Assembly (NCBI RefSeq): GCF_001423495.1 | Contig: NZ_LMOG01000018.1 | Location: forward strand, 374,812 to 438,811 | Length of the DNA stretch: 64,000 nucleotides | Direction of reading: 5' to 3' | Source of the DNA: Xanthomonas sp. Leaf131 | Lineage (GTDB): Bacteria; Pseudomonadota; Gammaproteobacteria; Xanthomonadales; Xanthomonadaceae | Shown here: in pieces, positions 45,792 through 55,671 of the stretch | Numbering within the stretch: the first letter of the stretch is position 1 | Layout: each line of letters begins with the position of its first letter | Notes under the pieces: generated by a model | The model's database searches: none | What the model was told of the DNA's origin: nothing | What the model saw: only the letters and a program-made list of their open reading frames with translations | Translations under genes and position numbers: made by a program

Positions 45792-47557
45792 CTCCTTCCA
45801 ACGACCGCCCGGCGCCAGTGTCGTCCTGGCGCACGTATCGTCGCCTGCTGGCCTTCGCCAAACCTTACCGACTGTTGCTGATTGCCGCGCTGATTGCCGC
45901 GCTGGTCGAAGCGGCAGGCACCACCGGCTTTCTGGCGTTGATGAAGCCGATCACCGACGAAACCTTCATCTACAAGAACGCCGAGGTCAGTCGCTGGCTG
46001 CCGGTGCAGATCATCCTGTTGTTCGTGGTGCGCGGCATTGCCGGTTACATCACCGACATGGCGATGGGCAAATCCGCACGCAGCATCGCGCGCGATCTGC
46101 GCGTCAAGGTGATGTCCAAATATCTGCGCCTGCCGGGATCGCGGTTCGATTCCGAGCCGGTGCCGTCGATGCTGATCCGCCTGGGTTCGGACTCGGATCA
46201 AGTGGCGCAAGCGGCGGTGGATGCGGTCAAGGTGATGATCCAGCAATCGCTGCAGGTGATCGGTGCGTTGGCACTGATGCTGTGGCATAGCTGGCAGGTC
46301 ACGCTGACCATTCTGGTGCTGGCACCAGTGCTGGCGTGGGTGATGGACAAGGTGGCGCGGCGGTATCGCCGCATCAGCCACAGCATCCAGGAGAGCGGCG
46401 CGCACCTGTTGCAGGCGGCCGACCAGACCTTGTCCAGCCATCAGGAGGTCAAGATCTACGGCGCGCAGCAGACCGAAATGGAGCGCTACGGCGCGCTGGC
46501 CGACCGCAATCTGCGTCTGGCGATGAAGGTCGAATCCACGCGTGGCATTTCCACTGCCACGGTGCAGATGATCGGCGCGATCGGTCTGTCGGCGCTGTTG
46601 TTCGTGGCCGGTGCGCAGGCCTTGGCAGGGCGGCTGACCGCGGGCGATTTCGTGGTACTGATGACCTCGATGCTGACCATTATTCCCGGCCTCAAGCAGC
46701 TCACCAATGTGCAGAACATGGTGCAGCGCGGCCTGGCGTCGGCCGAGCGCTTGTTCTCGGTGCTCGACAGCCCGGATGAGCCGGATCAAGGCGCGGTGCC
46801 GCTGACGCGCGCCAAGGGCCTGATCGAATTCCGCGATGTCACCGCACGTTATCCGGGTCAGGTGAATCCGGCGTTGGCCGGCGTGAGTTTCGTCGCACAA
46901 CCGGGCACGGTGACGGCGATCGTCGGGCGCTCGGGTAGCGGCAAATCCAGCCTGATCAAGTTGATTCCGCGCTTCTACGAGGCCGAAGCCGGGCAGATCC
47001 TGCTCGACGGACATCCGGTGCAGGCGTACGCGCTGGCCGATCTGCGCCGGCAGATTGCCCTGGTTGGCCAACAGGTGATGTTGTTCGACGGCAGCATCGC
47101 CGACAACGTGGCGTATGGGGAAATGCGCAGCGCCGATGCCGGGCAGCTGGAGCGCGCGATTCTGGGCGCCAATGCGATGGAGTTCGTCGCGCAGCTACCG
47201 GACGGCCTGCAATCGCATGTGGGCACCAAGGGCGGGCGCCTGTCCGGCGGGCAGCGGCAACGTCTGGCGATCGCACGCGCGATGCTCAAGGACGCGCCGA
47301 TCCTGATTCTGGACGAGGCCACCGCCGCGCTGGACAACGAATCCGAGCGCCTGGTGCAGGACGCGCTGCACAAGCTGATGCCGGACCGCACCACGCTGGT
47401 GATCGCGCACCGCCTGTCCACCATCGAGCATGCCGATCAGGTGCTGGTGATGGACCAGGGCCGCATCGTCGAGCGCGGCACGCATCACCAATTGCTGGCT
47501 CAGGGCGGGTTGTATTCGCACCTGCACGGCATGCAGTTCCGCGAACGGCAGGCATGA
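45788..47557 (+). CDS. msbA: Lipid A export ATP-binding/permease MsbA
   Basis: 589 residues: an ABC exporter half-transporter with six TMs (about 20-320), Walker [11 protein letters not shown], signature [14 protein letters not shown] and Walker [13 protein letters not shown]. It flips lipid A-core across the inner membrane. It overlaps both exbD and lpxK by four bases. Confidence 0.94.
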   Translation: MTPSNDRPAPVSSWRTYRRLLAFAKPYRLLLIAALIAALVEAAGTTGFLALMKPITDETFIYKNAEVSRWLPVQIILLFVVRGIAGYITDMAMGKSARSIARDLRVKVMSKYLRLPGSRFDSEPVPSMLIRLGSDSDQVAQAAVDAVKVMIQQSLQVIGALALMLWHSWQVTLTILVLAPVLAWVMDKVARRYRRISHSIQESGAHLLQAADQTLSSHQEVKIYGAQQTEMERYGALADRNLRLAMKVESTRGISTATVQMIGAIGLSALLFVAGAQALAGRLTAGDFVVLMTSMLTIIPGLKQLTNVQNMVQRGLASAERLFSVLDSPDEPDQGAVPLTRAKGLIEFRDVTARYPGQVNPALAGVSFVAQPGTVTAIVGRSGSGKSSLIKLIPRFYEAEAGQILLDGHPVQAYALADLRRQIALVGQQVMLFDGSIADNVAYGEMRSADAGQLERAILGANAMEFVAQLPDGLQSHVGTKGGRLSGGQRQRLAIARAMLKDAPILILDEATAALDNESERLVQDALHKLMPDRTTLVIAHRLSTIEHADQVLVMDQGRIVERGTHHQLLAQGGLYSHLHGMQFRERQA

Positions 47558-48591
47558 GCAAGGGCGGTGCCCGCACGCCGGGCTATTGGTACGACAATGC
47601 GCCGATTCCGCTAGCGGCGCGCTTGCTCGCGCCGATCTACGGCGCCGCCATCGCGCTGCGACGCGCCCTGTATCGGCGCGGTTGGCGTAAGCGCCATGGC
47701 GTACCGGTGCCGGTGATCGTGGTGGGCAATGTCACTGCCGGCGGCACCGGCAAGACGCCGCTCACGATTGCCTTGGTGAGCAAATTGCAGGAAGCCGGCT
47801 GGACACCGGGCGTGGCCAGTCGCGGCTATGGCCGTGACGAATCCGGTAGCGCGCGGTGGGTGGAGGCAGATACGCCAGTGGCACTTGGCGGCGACGAGCC
47901 GGTGTTGATCGCCTGGAAAACCGGCGCACGCGTGCGTGTGGACGGCGATCGGCTGGCCGCCGCGCGTGCCTTGGTCGAAGCAGGTTGCGACATCGTCGTT
48001 TGCGACGATGGGCTGCAGCACTACCGGCTCGCGCGCGATGTGGAAATCGAAGTGGTCGATGGTCAGCGCCGCTACGGCAACGGGCGCCTGCTGCCTGCCG
48101 GGCCGCTGCGCGAACCTGCCGCGCGTGCGCGCGATTGCGATTTCCGCGTGGTCAATCTTGGCCAGGGTAGCGAGGCAGCGACAGCACCCGCAGCCGACGA
48201 CGCAGGTTTCGGCGAGTGGCAGATGCGCCTGAGCATCGATAGCGTGCAACCGATGGATGGCAAGCGTGTGCAGCCATTGAGCATGCTCGCCGGGCAACGC
48301 GTGCACGCGGTGGCCGGCATCGCGCATCCGGAACGCTTCTTTGCGATGCTGCGCGCACGTGGCATTGGCGTGGTGCCGCATGCGTTTCCCGATCATCATG
48401 TGTATCGCGCTGCGGATTTCAGTTTCGGCAGTCGCCTGCCGGTGCTGATGACCGAAAAAGACGCGGTGAAGTGCAGGCCATTTGCCGATGAGTGGTTGTA
48501 CAGCGTGCCGCTCAAAGCCGAGCTGCCGGCCGCGTTTTGGGTGAGTCTGCTGGATCGTCTGGACAAGTTGGCAAGTCGGCAGGGTGTGTGA
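47554..48591 (+). CDS. lpxK: Tetraacyldisaccharide 4'-kinase
   Basis: 345 residues. The P-loop is [15 protein letters not shown], followed by [10 protein letters not shown] and [21 protein letters not shown] in family order. It phosphorylates the lipid A precursor at the 4' position. It is coupled to msbA. Confidence 0.95.
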   Translation: MSKGGARTPGYWYDNAPIPLAARLLAPIYGAAIALRRALYRRGWRKRHGVPVPVIVVGNVTAGGTGKTPLTIALVSKLQEAGWTPGVASRGYGRDESGSARWVEADTPVALGGDEPVLIAWKTGARVRVDGDRLAAARALVEAGCDIVVCDDGLQHYRLARDVEIEVVDGQRRYGNGRLLPAGPLREPAARARDCDFRVVNLGQGSEAATAPAADDAGFGEWQMRLSIDSVQPMDGKRVQPLSMLAGQRVHAVAGIAHPERFFAMLRARGIGVVPHAFPDHHVYRAADFSFGSRLPVLMTEKDAVKCRPFADEWLYSVPLKAELPAAFWVSLLDRLDKLASRQGV

Positions 48592-48630
48592 GTGCGGGTT
48601 TTCTGGCAATGGTGATCTGCTGCTTGGCTG

Positions 48631-48720
48631 CAGGGCCCTTGCCCGCCCACCATCGCAGGACACGCCGCAAGTACGTCCTTGTAGGCTCTTACGCGGCATC
48701 CATGCCGCGTAAGGTCCCGC
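48631..48720. repeat. Palindromic intergenic element, right arm missing
   Basis: It matches the element at 9851-9940 with few changes. The inner 11-bp inverted repeat is kept at 48689-48699 and 48702-48712, but one base pair has changed on both sides (T-A to C-G). The outer right arm found in the full copy is absent. It lies between lpxK and kdsB. Confidence 0.78.
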
Positions 48721-48875
48721 ATGGTTGCGAGCAGTGCATGCAGCGGCCTCCGAGTGCTGATGTAGCGCATCGCTGCTTCAACTGAATGCCGCAATTTCGC
48801 TCAATCACAGAGATACATCAGGCGATTCGGTTATCTCGTTTCTTTAATCCTTCCTGCATCCCAGAGCGCGCACGC

Positions 48876-49655
48876 ATGACCATCACAATGCCCGCAGATT
48901 TCGTCGTCGCCATTCCCGCGCGCTACGCCTCTACGCGGTTGCCGGGCAAGCCGCTGCAATTGATCGGCGATCGCCCGATGATTCAACATGTGGCCGAGCG
49001 GGCGCTGCTCGCAGGGGCTCGTGAGGTCTGGGTGGCCACCGACGATGCGCGCATTGCCGAGGCGATCGACGGCCTGGCCGGCGTGCATGTGGCGCTGACC
49101 GGCAGCGAGCACCTGTCGGGGACCGACCGGCTTGCCGAATGCGCGCGGATCGCCGGCTGGGGGGCCGATACCTGCGTGGTCAATCTGCAAGGCGATGAAC
49201 CGTTCGCGCCCGCTGCCGGTATCCGCGCAGTTGCCGAGCTGCTGCTGCACTCCGGCGCCGAAATGGCCACGCTGGCCGCGCAGGTGGACAGCGCGCACGA
49301 GCTGTTCGATCCGAATGTGGTGAAGCTGGTGCGCACGGCGCGCGGCGATGCGCTGTACTTCAGTCGCGCGCCGATTCCCTGGCATCGCGACAGCTTTGCC
49401 AATCCGCGTGAGAGCTTGCCCGATGAGGGCCAGTGGCTGCGCCATATCGGCATCTACGCGTACAGCGCCGGATTTCTGCAGCGTTTTGCGGCAATGCCGC
49501 CCGGCCTGCTGGAGCGCACCGAATCGCTGGAACAACTGCGCGTGATGGAGGCCGGCTACCGCATCGCGGTGGCGTTGACGCCGGAGCAGTTTCCGCCCGG
49601 CATCGATACGCCGGACGATCTGGCGCGTGCGCAGACGCGGGTGGCATCGGCATGA
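48876..49655 (+). CDS. kdsB: 3-deoxy-manno-octulosonate cytidylyltransferase
   Basis: 259 residues. [17 protein letters not shown] is the nucleotide-binding signature, and [10 protein letters not shown] and [10 protein letters not shown] follow. It activates Kdo with CTP for lipopolysaccharide core. ATG 48876 (MTITMPADF) is chosen; a frame open from 48786 adds an unlikely leader, and ATG 48888 is also possible. The stop overlaps the phosphatase gene by four bases. Confidence 0.95.
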   Translation: MTITMPADFVVAIPARYASTRLPGKPLQLIGDRPMIQHVAERALLAGAREVWVATDDARIAEAIDGLAGVHVALTGSEHLSGTDRLAECARIAGWGADTCVVNLQGDEPFAPAAGIRAVAELLLHSGAEMATLAAQVDSAHELFDPNVVKLVRTARGDALYFSRAPIPWHRDSFANPRESLPDEGQWLRHIGIYAYSAGFLQRFAAMPPGLLERTESLEQLRVMEAGYRIAVALTPEQFPPGIDTPDDLARAQTRVASA

Positions 49656-50116
49656 AAGTCCTGATCGTGTGTCTGGGCAATATCTGCCGCTCGCCGATGG
49701 GCGAGGGTGCCTTGCGGGCGCGGCTGGACGAGGCGCGGTTGTCGCGGCGGATCGAAGTCGATTCGGCCGGGACCGGCGACTGGCATGCCGGCGAGCCACC
49801 CGATCCGCGTGCCATTCGCTGCGCACGCGGCCATGCCGTGGACATCGCCGGATTACGCGCGCGCCAGGTGCGTGCAGCGGACTTCGAACACTTCGATTGG
49901 GTGCTGTGTGCCGATGGCAGCAATCTGCGCGATCTGCAACGGCTTGCTCCAGCGCCGCTGCGCGACAAGGTGGCACTCTGGCTACCCTGGGCCGGCGTCG
50001 AAGAACGCGATGAGATCCCCGACCCCTACACCGGCGGCATGGACGATTTCGAGCGTGTCTGGCATCTGGTCGACACTGCGGCGCAGCAGACCGTGGCCAG
50101 ACTCACCCGCAGCTAA
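49652..50116 (+). CDS. Low molecular weight protein-tyrosine phosphatase
   Basis: 154 residues. The P-loop is [14 protein letters not shown] (CX5RS) at the N-terminus, and the acid loop is [13 protein letters not shown]. It dephosphorylates tyrosine on cytoplasmic or exopolysaccharide-related kinases in other bacteria. No BY-kinase is nearby, so the partner is unknown. Confidence 0.93.
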   Translation: MKVLIVCLGNICRSPMGEGALRARLDEARLSRRIEVDSAGTGDWHAGEPPDPRAIRCARGHAVDIAGLRARQVRAADFEHFDWVLCADGSNLRDLQRLAPAPLRDKVALWLPWAGVEERDEIPDPYTGGMDDFERVWHLVDTAAQQTVARLTRS

Positions 50117-50139
50117 TCGGGCTTGGGCATAATTACGGG

Positions 50140-51558
50140 ATGACTGCCCAGCTCACCCAGGAACTGCCGGAATTTCCCACCTGGCTCAACGCCAGGCCAT
50201 CCACCTTGCAGGAACACCGCGGCCGTGCGCTGGTGCTGGCGTTCGTCAATGCCAGTTCGGTGTGGTGCGCCGAGCGCCTGGCCGAGCTTGCCCACTGGCA
50301 GGCGCGCAGCCCCGGGCGGCTGCAGGTGATCGTGGTGCAGGTGCCGCGCTTCGATAACGAACGCTTGCCGCAACGCTCGCTCAAGCAACTGCGCGGGCAT
50401 GGCGTCAGTGCGCCGATCCTGCTCGACAAGGATTGGGAAACCTGGCGCCGCTTCGGCATCGAATCCTGGCCCACGCTGGTGCTGCTCGATGCCTACGGCC
50501 GCGAGCGCCAGCGCCTGGTCGGCGTGACCGGCGATCTGGACAAGGCATTGGTGGCGCTGTGCGAAGGCCAGCAGCCGCCGTCGGACATCGACCTGCATGG
50601 CGTGGCCGAGCGCGAGCCCGAACCGCGCCTGGAGCTGCGTTTTCCGACCGGCTTGGCCGCCACCGAAGACCGTTTATACATTGCCGATACCGGCCACCAT
50701 CGCGTGCTCGAATGCACGCATGGCGGGCGCGTGCTGCGGCAGTTCGGCCACGGCAATGCCGATCTGATCGACGGTGGCGTCGGCGAAGCGGCGTTTCGAC
50801 GTCCGCAAGGCCTGGCACTGGAGCGCGACCAGCTCTACGTGGCCGACACCGGCAATCACGCGCTGCGCCGCATCAACCTACGCAGCGGGCAGGTCGACAC
50901 CTTGTGCGGCACCGGTCGCTCCGGCGAGCCGGTCGAAGGCCCGCTGGCGTCCTCTGGTGCGTCTGCATTGAATTACCCACAAGGCCTGGCCATCGCCGAC
51001 AACCAGGTGCTGATCGCCATGGCTGGCGACAACCGCATCTGGAGCTATCACCTGGGCAGCGCTGCGTTGACTGCGCGCGCAGGTACCGGCTCGCTGGAAA
51101 TTCGCGATGGCAGCGGCCATCTGGCCGCTTTCGCGCAACCGGCCGGATTGGCGGCGGTGCAGCAGGTGGCGTATGTCTGCGATGGGCTGGGTTCTTCGAT
51201 CCGCACCATGCAATTGCGCGGCGATCTGGTGCAGACCCTGGTCGGCGGGCAGGGCACCTGGCAGTTCGGTGACGAGGACGGCCCACGCGGCACCGCGCGC
51301 CTGCAGTTTCCGCAAGCCATCGCGCTGGCTGCCGATTCGCCACTGCTGTGGATCGCCGACACCGGCAACGGGCGCCTGCGTTGCCTGCGTCTGGGTGGCG
51401 GTGAACTGACCACGGTCGAGCTGCCGCGCCGCCTGCATGGCCCGGCCGGGCTGGCGGTTGCCGCAGGTGCGGTCTGGATTGCCGAGACCGATGCCCATGC
51501 CGTCTTGCGTTACGACCTTGCAAGCGGCGAACTGAGCGATGTTTCGATAGCAGAATGA
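50140..51558 (+). CDS. NHL-repeat protein with thioredoxin-like N-terminus
   Basis: 472 residues. The first ~150 residues have a thioredoxin fold pattern (GRALVLAFVNASSVWCAE, then FGIESWPTLVLLDAYGR), but the redox CxxC is reduced to one Cys. Then come about five NHL beta-propeller repeats, e.g. RFPTGLAATEDRLYIADTG, and the last repeat ends before SDVSIAE. The architecture is that of NHLRC2-like proteins, whose function is unclear. The stop overlaps uvrC by four bases. Confidence 0.82.
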   Translation: MTAQLTQELPEFPTWLNARPSTLQEHRGRALVLAFVNASSVWCAERLAELAHWQARSPGRLQVIVVQVPRFDNERLPQRSLKQLRGHGVSAPILLDKDWETWRRFGIESWPTLVLLDAYGRERQRLVGVTGDLDKALVALCEGQQPPSDIDLHGVAEREPEPRLELRFPTGLAATEDRLYIADTGHHRVLECTHGGRVLRQFGHGNADLIDGGVGEAAFRRPQGLALERDQLYVADTGNHALRRINLRSGQVDTLCGTGRSGEPVEGPLASSGASALNYPQGLAIADNQVLIAMAGDNRIWSYHLGSAALTARAGTGSLEIRDGSGHLAAFAQPAGLAAVQQVAYVCDGLGSSIRTMQLRGDLVQTLVGGQGTWQFGDEDGPRGTARLQFPQAIALAADSPLLWIADTGNGRLRCLRLGGGELTTVELPRRLHGPAGLAVAAGAVWIAETDAHAVLRYDLASGELSDVSIAE

Positions 51559-53411
51559 GCGCAAGGCCCCAAGCTGATTTCGATGGAAAGGCGTTTGCTG
51601 CCCAACTGAGCACCGCGCCCGGCGTCTACCGCATGTATGCGGGCGACGAGACGCTGCTGTACGTCGGCAAGGCCGGCGCGCTGCGCAAGCGGGTGGGCAG
51701 CTATTTCAACGGCACGCCGAAGAATGCGCGGCTGACCTCGATGCTGTCGCAGGTGGCGCGCATGGACGTCACCGTGACCCGCAGCGAGGCTGAAGCGCTA
51801 CTGCTGGAAAACCAGCTGATCAAGTCGCTGTCGCCGCGCTACAACGTGTCGCTGCGCGACGACAAGAGTTACCCGTATGTGCTGCTGACGCGCGAAGACT
51901 GGCCGCGCATTGCATTGCACCGTGGCCCGCGCGCGGTGCAGGGGCGCTATTTCGGCCCGTATACCGGCGTGACCGGCGTGCGCGAAACGCTGAGCCTGAT
52001 GCACAAGCTGTTCAAGCTGCGCAGTTGCGAAGACAGCGTGTTCCGCAATCGCTCGCGGCCGTGTCTGCAGTATCAGATTGGCCGCTGCAGCGCGCCGTGC
52101 GTGGATCTGGTGGCAGCGCCGGACTACGCAGAATCGGTGCGCCGCGCCACCATGTTTCTCGAAGGCAAGAGCGACCAGCTCGGCGAAGAGATCATGCAGT
52201 CGATGCAGCAGGCCAGCGAGGCGCTGGAGTTCGAGCGCGCCGCGCGTCTGCGCGATCTGCTGTCGTCCCTGCGCAGCATGCAGAACCGCCAGTACGTGGA
52301 CGGCCGCGCGGCCGATCTGGATGTGCTTGCCTGCGCCACGCAAGCCAGCCAGGCCTGTGTGCTGCTGCTGAGTTTTCGCGATGGTCGCAATCTTGGCACG
52401 CGTTCGTTCTTTCCCAAGACCAATGGCGAAGACAGCGCCGACGAAATCCTGGGCGCGTTCGTGTCGCAGTACTACGCCGAACATTCGCCGCCGCGCGAGA
52501 TCCTGCTCGATCGCGAAATTCCCGATGCCGAGCTGATCGAAGCCGCACTCAGCACCGCCGCCGAATACAAGGTGACGTTGAAGTGGAACGTGCGCGGCGA
52601 GCGGGCCGGCTATCTTCTGCTGGCGACACGCAACGCACAGCTGACCCTGGTCACCGAACTCACCAGCCAGAGCGCGCAGCACGCACGCAGCGAAGCACTG
52701 CGCGACATGCTGGGGTTGGCCGAGCAGGTCAAGCGGGTGGAGTGTTTCGACATCAGTCACACCATGGGCGAGGCCACGGTGGCCTCGTGTGTGGTGTTCG
52801 ATGCCAGCGGCCCGGTGCGCGGGCAATACCGGCGCTTCAATATTTCCGGGATCACGCCGGGCGATGACTACGCGGCGATGCGTCAGGCGATCGAACGGCG
52901 TTTTCGACGCGCGGTGGAAGAGAACGGCGTTTTGCCGGATGTGCTGCTGATCGACGGTGGCGCCGGTCAGCTGGCGCAGGCAAAGGGCGCGTTGGCCGAT
53001 CTGGGCATCGAAAATGTGCTGTTGGTCGGCGTGGCCAAGGGCGAGGAGCGCAGGGCGGGGCACGAGGCGCTGGTCATGGCCGACGGCCGCGAACTGCGAC
53101 CGGGCGCGGCATCACCGGCGTTGCAATTCATCCAGCAGGTGCGCGACGAAGCGCATCGCTTTGCGATCACCGGTCACCGCGGCCGCCGCCAGAAGGCGCG
53201 CATGACCAGCAAGCTCGAGGATATCCCCGGTATCGGCCCGCGCCGGCGCGCCAGCCTGCTCAAGCATTTCGGCGGGCTGGTTGGGCTCAAGGCCGCCGGC
53301 GAGGCCGAGATTGCGCGGGTGGAGGGGGTCAATGCCGCACTCGCCGCGCGAATCTACGCTAACCTGCACGGGCTGGCGCTCCCCGATGCGGCAGGCGAGT
53401 CGAGTCCGTAA
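51555..53411 (+). CDS. uvrC: Excinuclease ABC subunit C
   Basis: 618 residues. An N-terminal GIY-YIG nuclease (GVYRMYAGDETLLYVGKAG), the UvrB-binding UVR helix around residue 205-240 (EIMQSMQQASEALEFERAA), the RNase-H-like nuclease with ECFDISHTMGEATVAS and LIDGGAGQLAQA, and C-terminal HhH motifs (LEDIPGIGPRRRASLLKHFG). It makes the dual incision in nucleotide excision repair. The stop shares one base with the pgsA start. Confidence 0.96.
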   Translation: MSARPQADFDGKAFAAQLSTAPGVYRMYAGDETLLYVGKAGALRKRVGSYFNGTPKNARLTSMLSQVARMDVTVTRSEAEALLLENQLIKSLSPRYNVSLRDDKSYPYVLLTREDWPRIALHRGPRAVQGRYFGPYTGVTGVRETLSLMHKLFKLRSCEDSVFRNRSRPCLQYQIGRCSAPCVDLVAAPDYAESVRRATMFLEGKSDQLGEEIMQSMQQASEALEFERAARLRDLLSSLRSMQNRQYVDGRAADLDVLACATQASQACVLLLSFRDGRNLGTRSFFPKTNGEDSADEILGAFVSQYYAEHSPPREILLDREIPDAELIEAALSTAAEYKVTLKWNVRGERAGYLLLATRNAQLTLVTELTSQSAQHARSEALRDMLGLAEQVKRVECFDISHTMGEATVASCVVFDASGPVRGQYRRFNISGITPGDDYAAMRQAIERRFRRAVEENGVLPDVLLIDGGAGQLAQAKGALADLGIENVLLVGVAKGEERRAGHEALVMADGRELRPGAASPALQFIQQVRDEAHRFAITGHRGRRQKARMTSKLEDIPGIGPRRRASLLKHFGGLVGLKAAGEAEIARVEGVNAALAARIYANLHGLALPDAAGESSP

Positions 53412-54043
53412 TGAAGTTGACCATCCCCACGTGGCTGACACTGCTGAGGATCTTGATGATCCCGGTGTTGGTCGTGGTGTTCTACCTGCCGTACACGTGG
53501 ACCAATTTCGCGTCCGCTGGCGTGTTCGGGCTGGCTGCCATCACCGACTGGCTGGATGGCTGGGTCGCGCGGCGGTATCACCAATATTCTGCATTCGGCG
53601 CATTCCTGGACCCGGTGGCCGACAAGCTGATGGTCGCCGTGGCGCTGTTCCTGATCGTGCAAGGCCACCCGACACCGTGGATGGCGTTCTGGGCGGCAGT
53701 GATTGTGGGGCGCGAAATCGCGGTTTCCGCACTGCGCGAGTGGATGGCCGAGATCGGCCAGCGTGCCAAGGTGCGCGTGGCGGTGATCGGCAAGGTCAAG
53801 ACCACCGCGCAAATGGTGGCGCTGCTGTGCCTGCTGTATTCGGTCACGCCAGGGCAGATGCCCACGCACGAAATCTGGTTCGGCAATCTGATTTTCCGCG
53901 CCGGTTACTGGACGCTGGCGATCGCCGCGCTACTGACATTGTGGTCCGGTTTTCAGTACCTGCAGGCCGCATGGCCGAGCCTGCGTGCCGACGAAAAAGC
54001 CGCAATCACCAGCAAGCCGAAAAAAGTCGAAAGCAACAGTTGA
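53411..54043 (+). CDS. pgsA: CDP-diacylglycerol-glycerol-3-phosphate phosphatidyltransferase
   Basis: 210 residues, about five TMs. The CDP-alcohol phosphatidyltransferase motif runs from DWLDGWVAR to GAFLDPVADK. NIPTWLTLLRI-like NIxxxLTxxR (here IPTWLTLLRILMIPV) marks PgsA. It makes phosphatidylglycerol phosphate. A tRNA promoter begins inside its stop codon region. Confidence 0.93.
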   Translation: MKLTIPTWLTLLRILMIPVLVVVFYLPYTWTNFASAGVFGLAAITDWLDGWVARRYHQYSAFGAFLDPVADKLMVAVALFLIVQGHPTPWMAFWAAVIVGREIAVSALREWMAEIGQRAKVRVAVIGKVKTTAQMVALLCLLYSVTPGQMPTHEIWFGNLIFRAGYWTLAIAALLTLWSGFQYLQAAWPSLRADEKAAITSKPKKVESNS

Positions 54044-54067
54044 CAGCCCTGTTGTACGCTGTAGAAT
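54040..54067 (+). promoter_or_regulatory. Promoter of tRNA-Gly
   Basis: A consensus -35 TTGACA (54040-54045) and -10 TAGAAT (54062-54067) with a 16-base spacer. It lies 12 bases before the tRNA and overlaps the pgsA stop codon. Confidence 0.8.
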
Positions 54068-54079
54068 CTCGCCTCCCAA

Positions 54080-54155
<76 letters not shown>

Positions 54156-54493
54156 GGTCTTGATGTCTGGACTTCTGTGGAAGTCCATTGTGGTTCGATC
54201 ACACAGTGAGTTTTGCCTGTGACGCATCGAGCCAGACCAGATGAAATCTCACTCAAGCTAGGCGTTTCAGTACACCGATTGGGATTGAAAGTCCGACGGC
54301 ATGGGTGATGCGATTGCTAGCTTTGTCATCGACGCCGATACCTTGATCTCTCTGCTTTGACACGGTGGCTTGCTGCACGCTTGGAAGAACGTTCCACGCT
54401 GCGCTATCTGTGATTTCAACAGGTGGAGTGGGCGGGGCCGCGAGACAGGATGATCGTTGCGCGCGGCGCGCAGCGAACAACACCAGGTGACGC
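54156..54493. other. Gap after tRNA-Gly
   Basis: A 338-base stretch with no gene I can support. It could be the edge of an inserted segment, but I saw no repeat of the tRNA 3' end within the window and no integrase. Confidence 0.5.
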
Positions 54494-55249
54494 ATGCACG
54501 AGATATTCTGGGTGGTGGCGATCGGCGCCGTGGTGGCGGGCTTCGTGCAGGGCTTGTCGGGGTTTGCCTTTAGCTTGGTCGCGATGTCGTTTTGGGCCTG
54601 GGCGTTGGAGCCCCGCGTTGCCGCAACGCTCGCCGTGTTTGGCGCATTGACCGGACAATTGCTGGCAGTGGCATCGGTGCGGCGTGGTTTTGACTGGCGC
54701 ACGCTGTTGCCATTCGTGCTGGGTGGACTTGTGGGTATCCCGCTGGGCGTGGTCTTGCTGCCGCGGATCGATATGGACATGTTCAAGGCGATTCTGGGCA
54801 CGCTGCTGGTGCTGTGGTGCCCGGCGATGTTGATGGCCAGGCGGTTACCGCGCATTGGTAAAGGCGGCCGCGTAGCCGATGGAGTGGTGGGGTTGGCCGG
54901 TGGCGTCATGGGCGGCCTTGGCGGCTTCACCGGCGCGCTGCCCACGTTGTGGTGCACGCTGCGTGGCTACGAGAAGGACCGGCAACGCGCCGTGATCCAG
55001 AACTTCAACCTGTCGATGCTGCTGGTCACCATGGCCACGTATCTGGGCACCGGCGTGGTCACGCGTGACATGCTGCCACTGTTCGCTATCGTGGCGCCTG
55101 CGATGCTAATACCGACCCTGCTCGGCGCTCGCCTGTATGTCGGCCTGAGCGAGGCGACGTTCCGGCAGATCGTGCTGGGGCTGCTCACGGTTTCTGGTGT
55201 GGCAATGCTGCTGTCGTCCTTGCCGCGTTTGCTGCAAAGAGGTTTTTGA
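54494..55249 (+). CDS. TauE/SafE family permease
   Basis: 251 residues, about eight TMs. FVQGLSGFAFSLVAMSFWAW at the start, GGLVGIPLGVVLLPRID in the first half, and GGVMGGLGGFTGALPTLWCT in the second give the DUF81/TauE internal repeat. Family members export sulfite or organosulfonates, or are of unknown role. ATG 54494 starts with MHEIFWVVAIGAV. It is the first gene of the accessory segment. Confidence 0.85.
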   Translation: MHEIFWVVAIGAVVAGFVQGLSGFAFSLVAMSFWAWALEPRVAATLAVFGALTGQLLAVASVRRGFDWRTLLPFVLGGLVGIPLGVVLLPRIDMDMFKAILGTLLVLWCPAMLMARRLPRIGKGGRVADGVVGLAGGVMGGLGGFTGALPTLWCTLRGYEKDRQRAVIQNFNLSMLLVTMATYLGTGVVTRDMLPLFAIVAPAMLIPTLLGARLYVGLSEATFRQIVLGLLTVSGVAMLLSSLPRLLQRGF

Positions 55250-55495
55250 GGCCGCGCGCCGGATCTAGGCCAATTTATCGCGTTGGTGCGTGCGTGCTGC
55301 AAGAGCGTGCCGCTGACGGTGGACGTGCACGATCGCGTCCGCCAGTTGGCCGAGCGGCACCAGTTGTCGTTCTACGATGCCTGCATCGTTGCGGCGGCCG
55401 CCATTGAGGGTTGCCAGACGCTGTACACCGAAGACATGTACCACGGCCTCGTCGTCGATGAGCCGCTTTCGATCCGGAATCCTTTCCACGGCTGA
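55250..55495 (+). pseudogene. C-terminal remnant of a PIN-domain (VapC-like) toxin
   Basis: The frame opens right after the TauE stop and has no proper start. It reads DLGQFIALVRA, then DVHDRVRQLAERHQLSFYDACIVAAA and CQTLYTEDMYHG: the C-terminal half of a VapC PIN domain, including the conserved DACIVAAA helix and TED motif. The N-terminal half with the first catalytic Asp is missing, and no antitoxin gene is upstream. It is therefore likely a dead fragment of a toxin-antitoxin module. Confidence 0.7.
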
Positions 55496-55671
55496 GCCAC
55501 GATCACGTGGGTTTTCGGTCGGCGTGTTGTCACACCCGGGTCGCATGCGTTGCCTAGCATTTCGGCAACCGAGCGCGACTGGCGTCGGTTTGTGCGAGCG
55601 CGTGCCGATGCTTGTTTGGCAGGGCATGCATCGGTGCATTCGCCCATCGCGGCACCTGCCTGTGGACCCCC

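Noticed and set aside
54253..54957. A 234-codon minus-strand frame after tRNA-Gly, considered as an integrase or transposase remnant
   Set aside because: No integrase motifs; most of it is antisense to the TauE-like gene.
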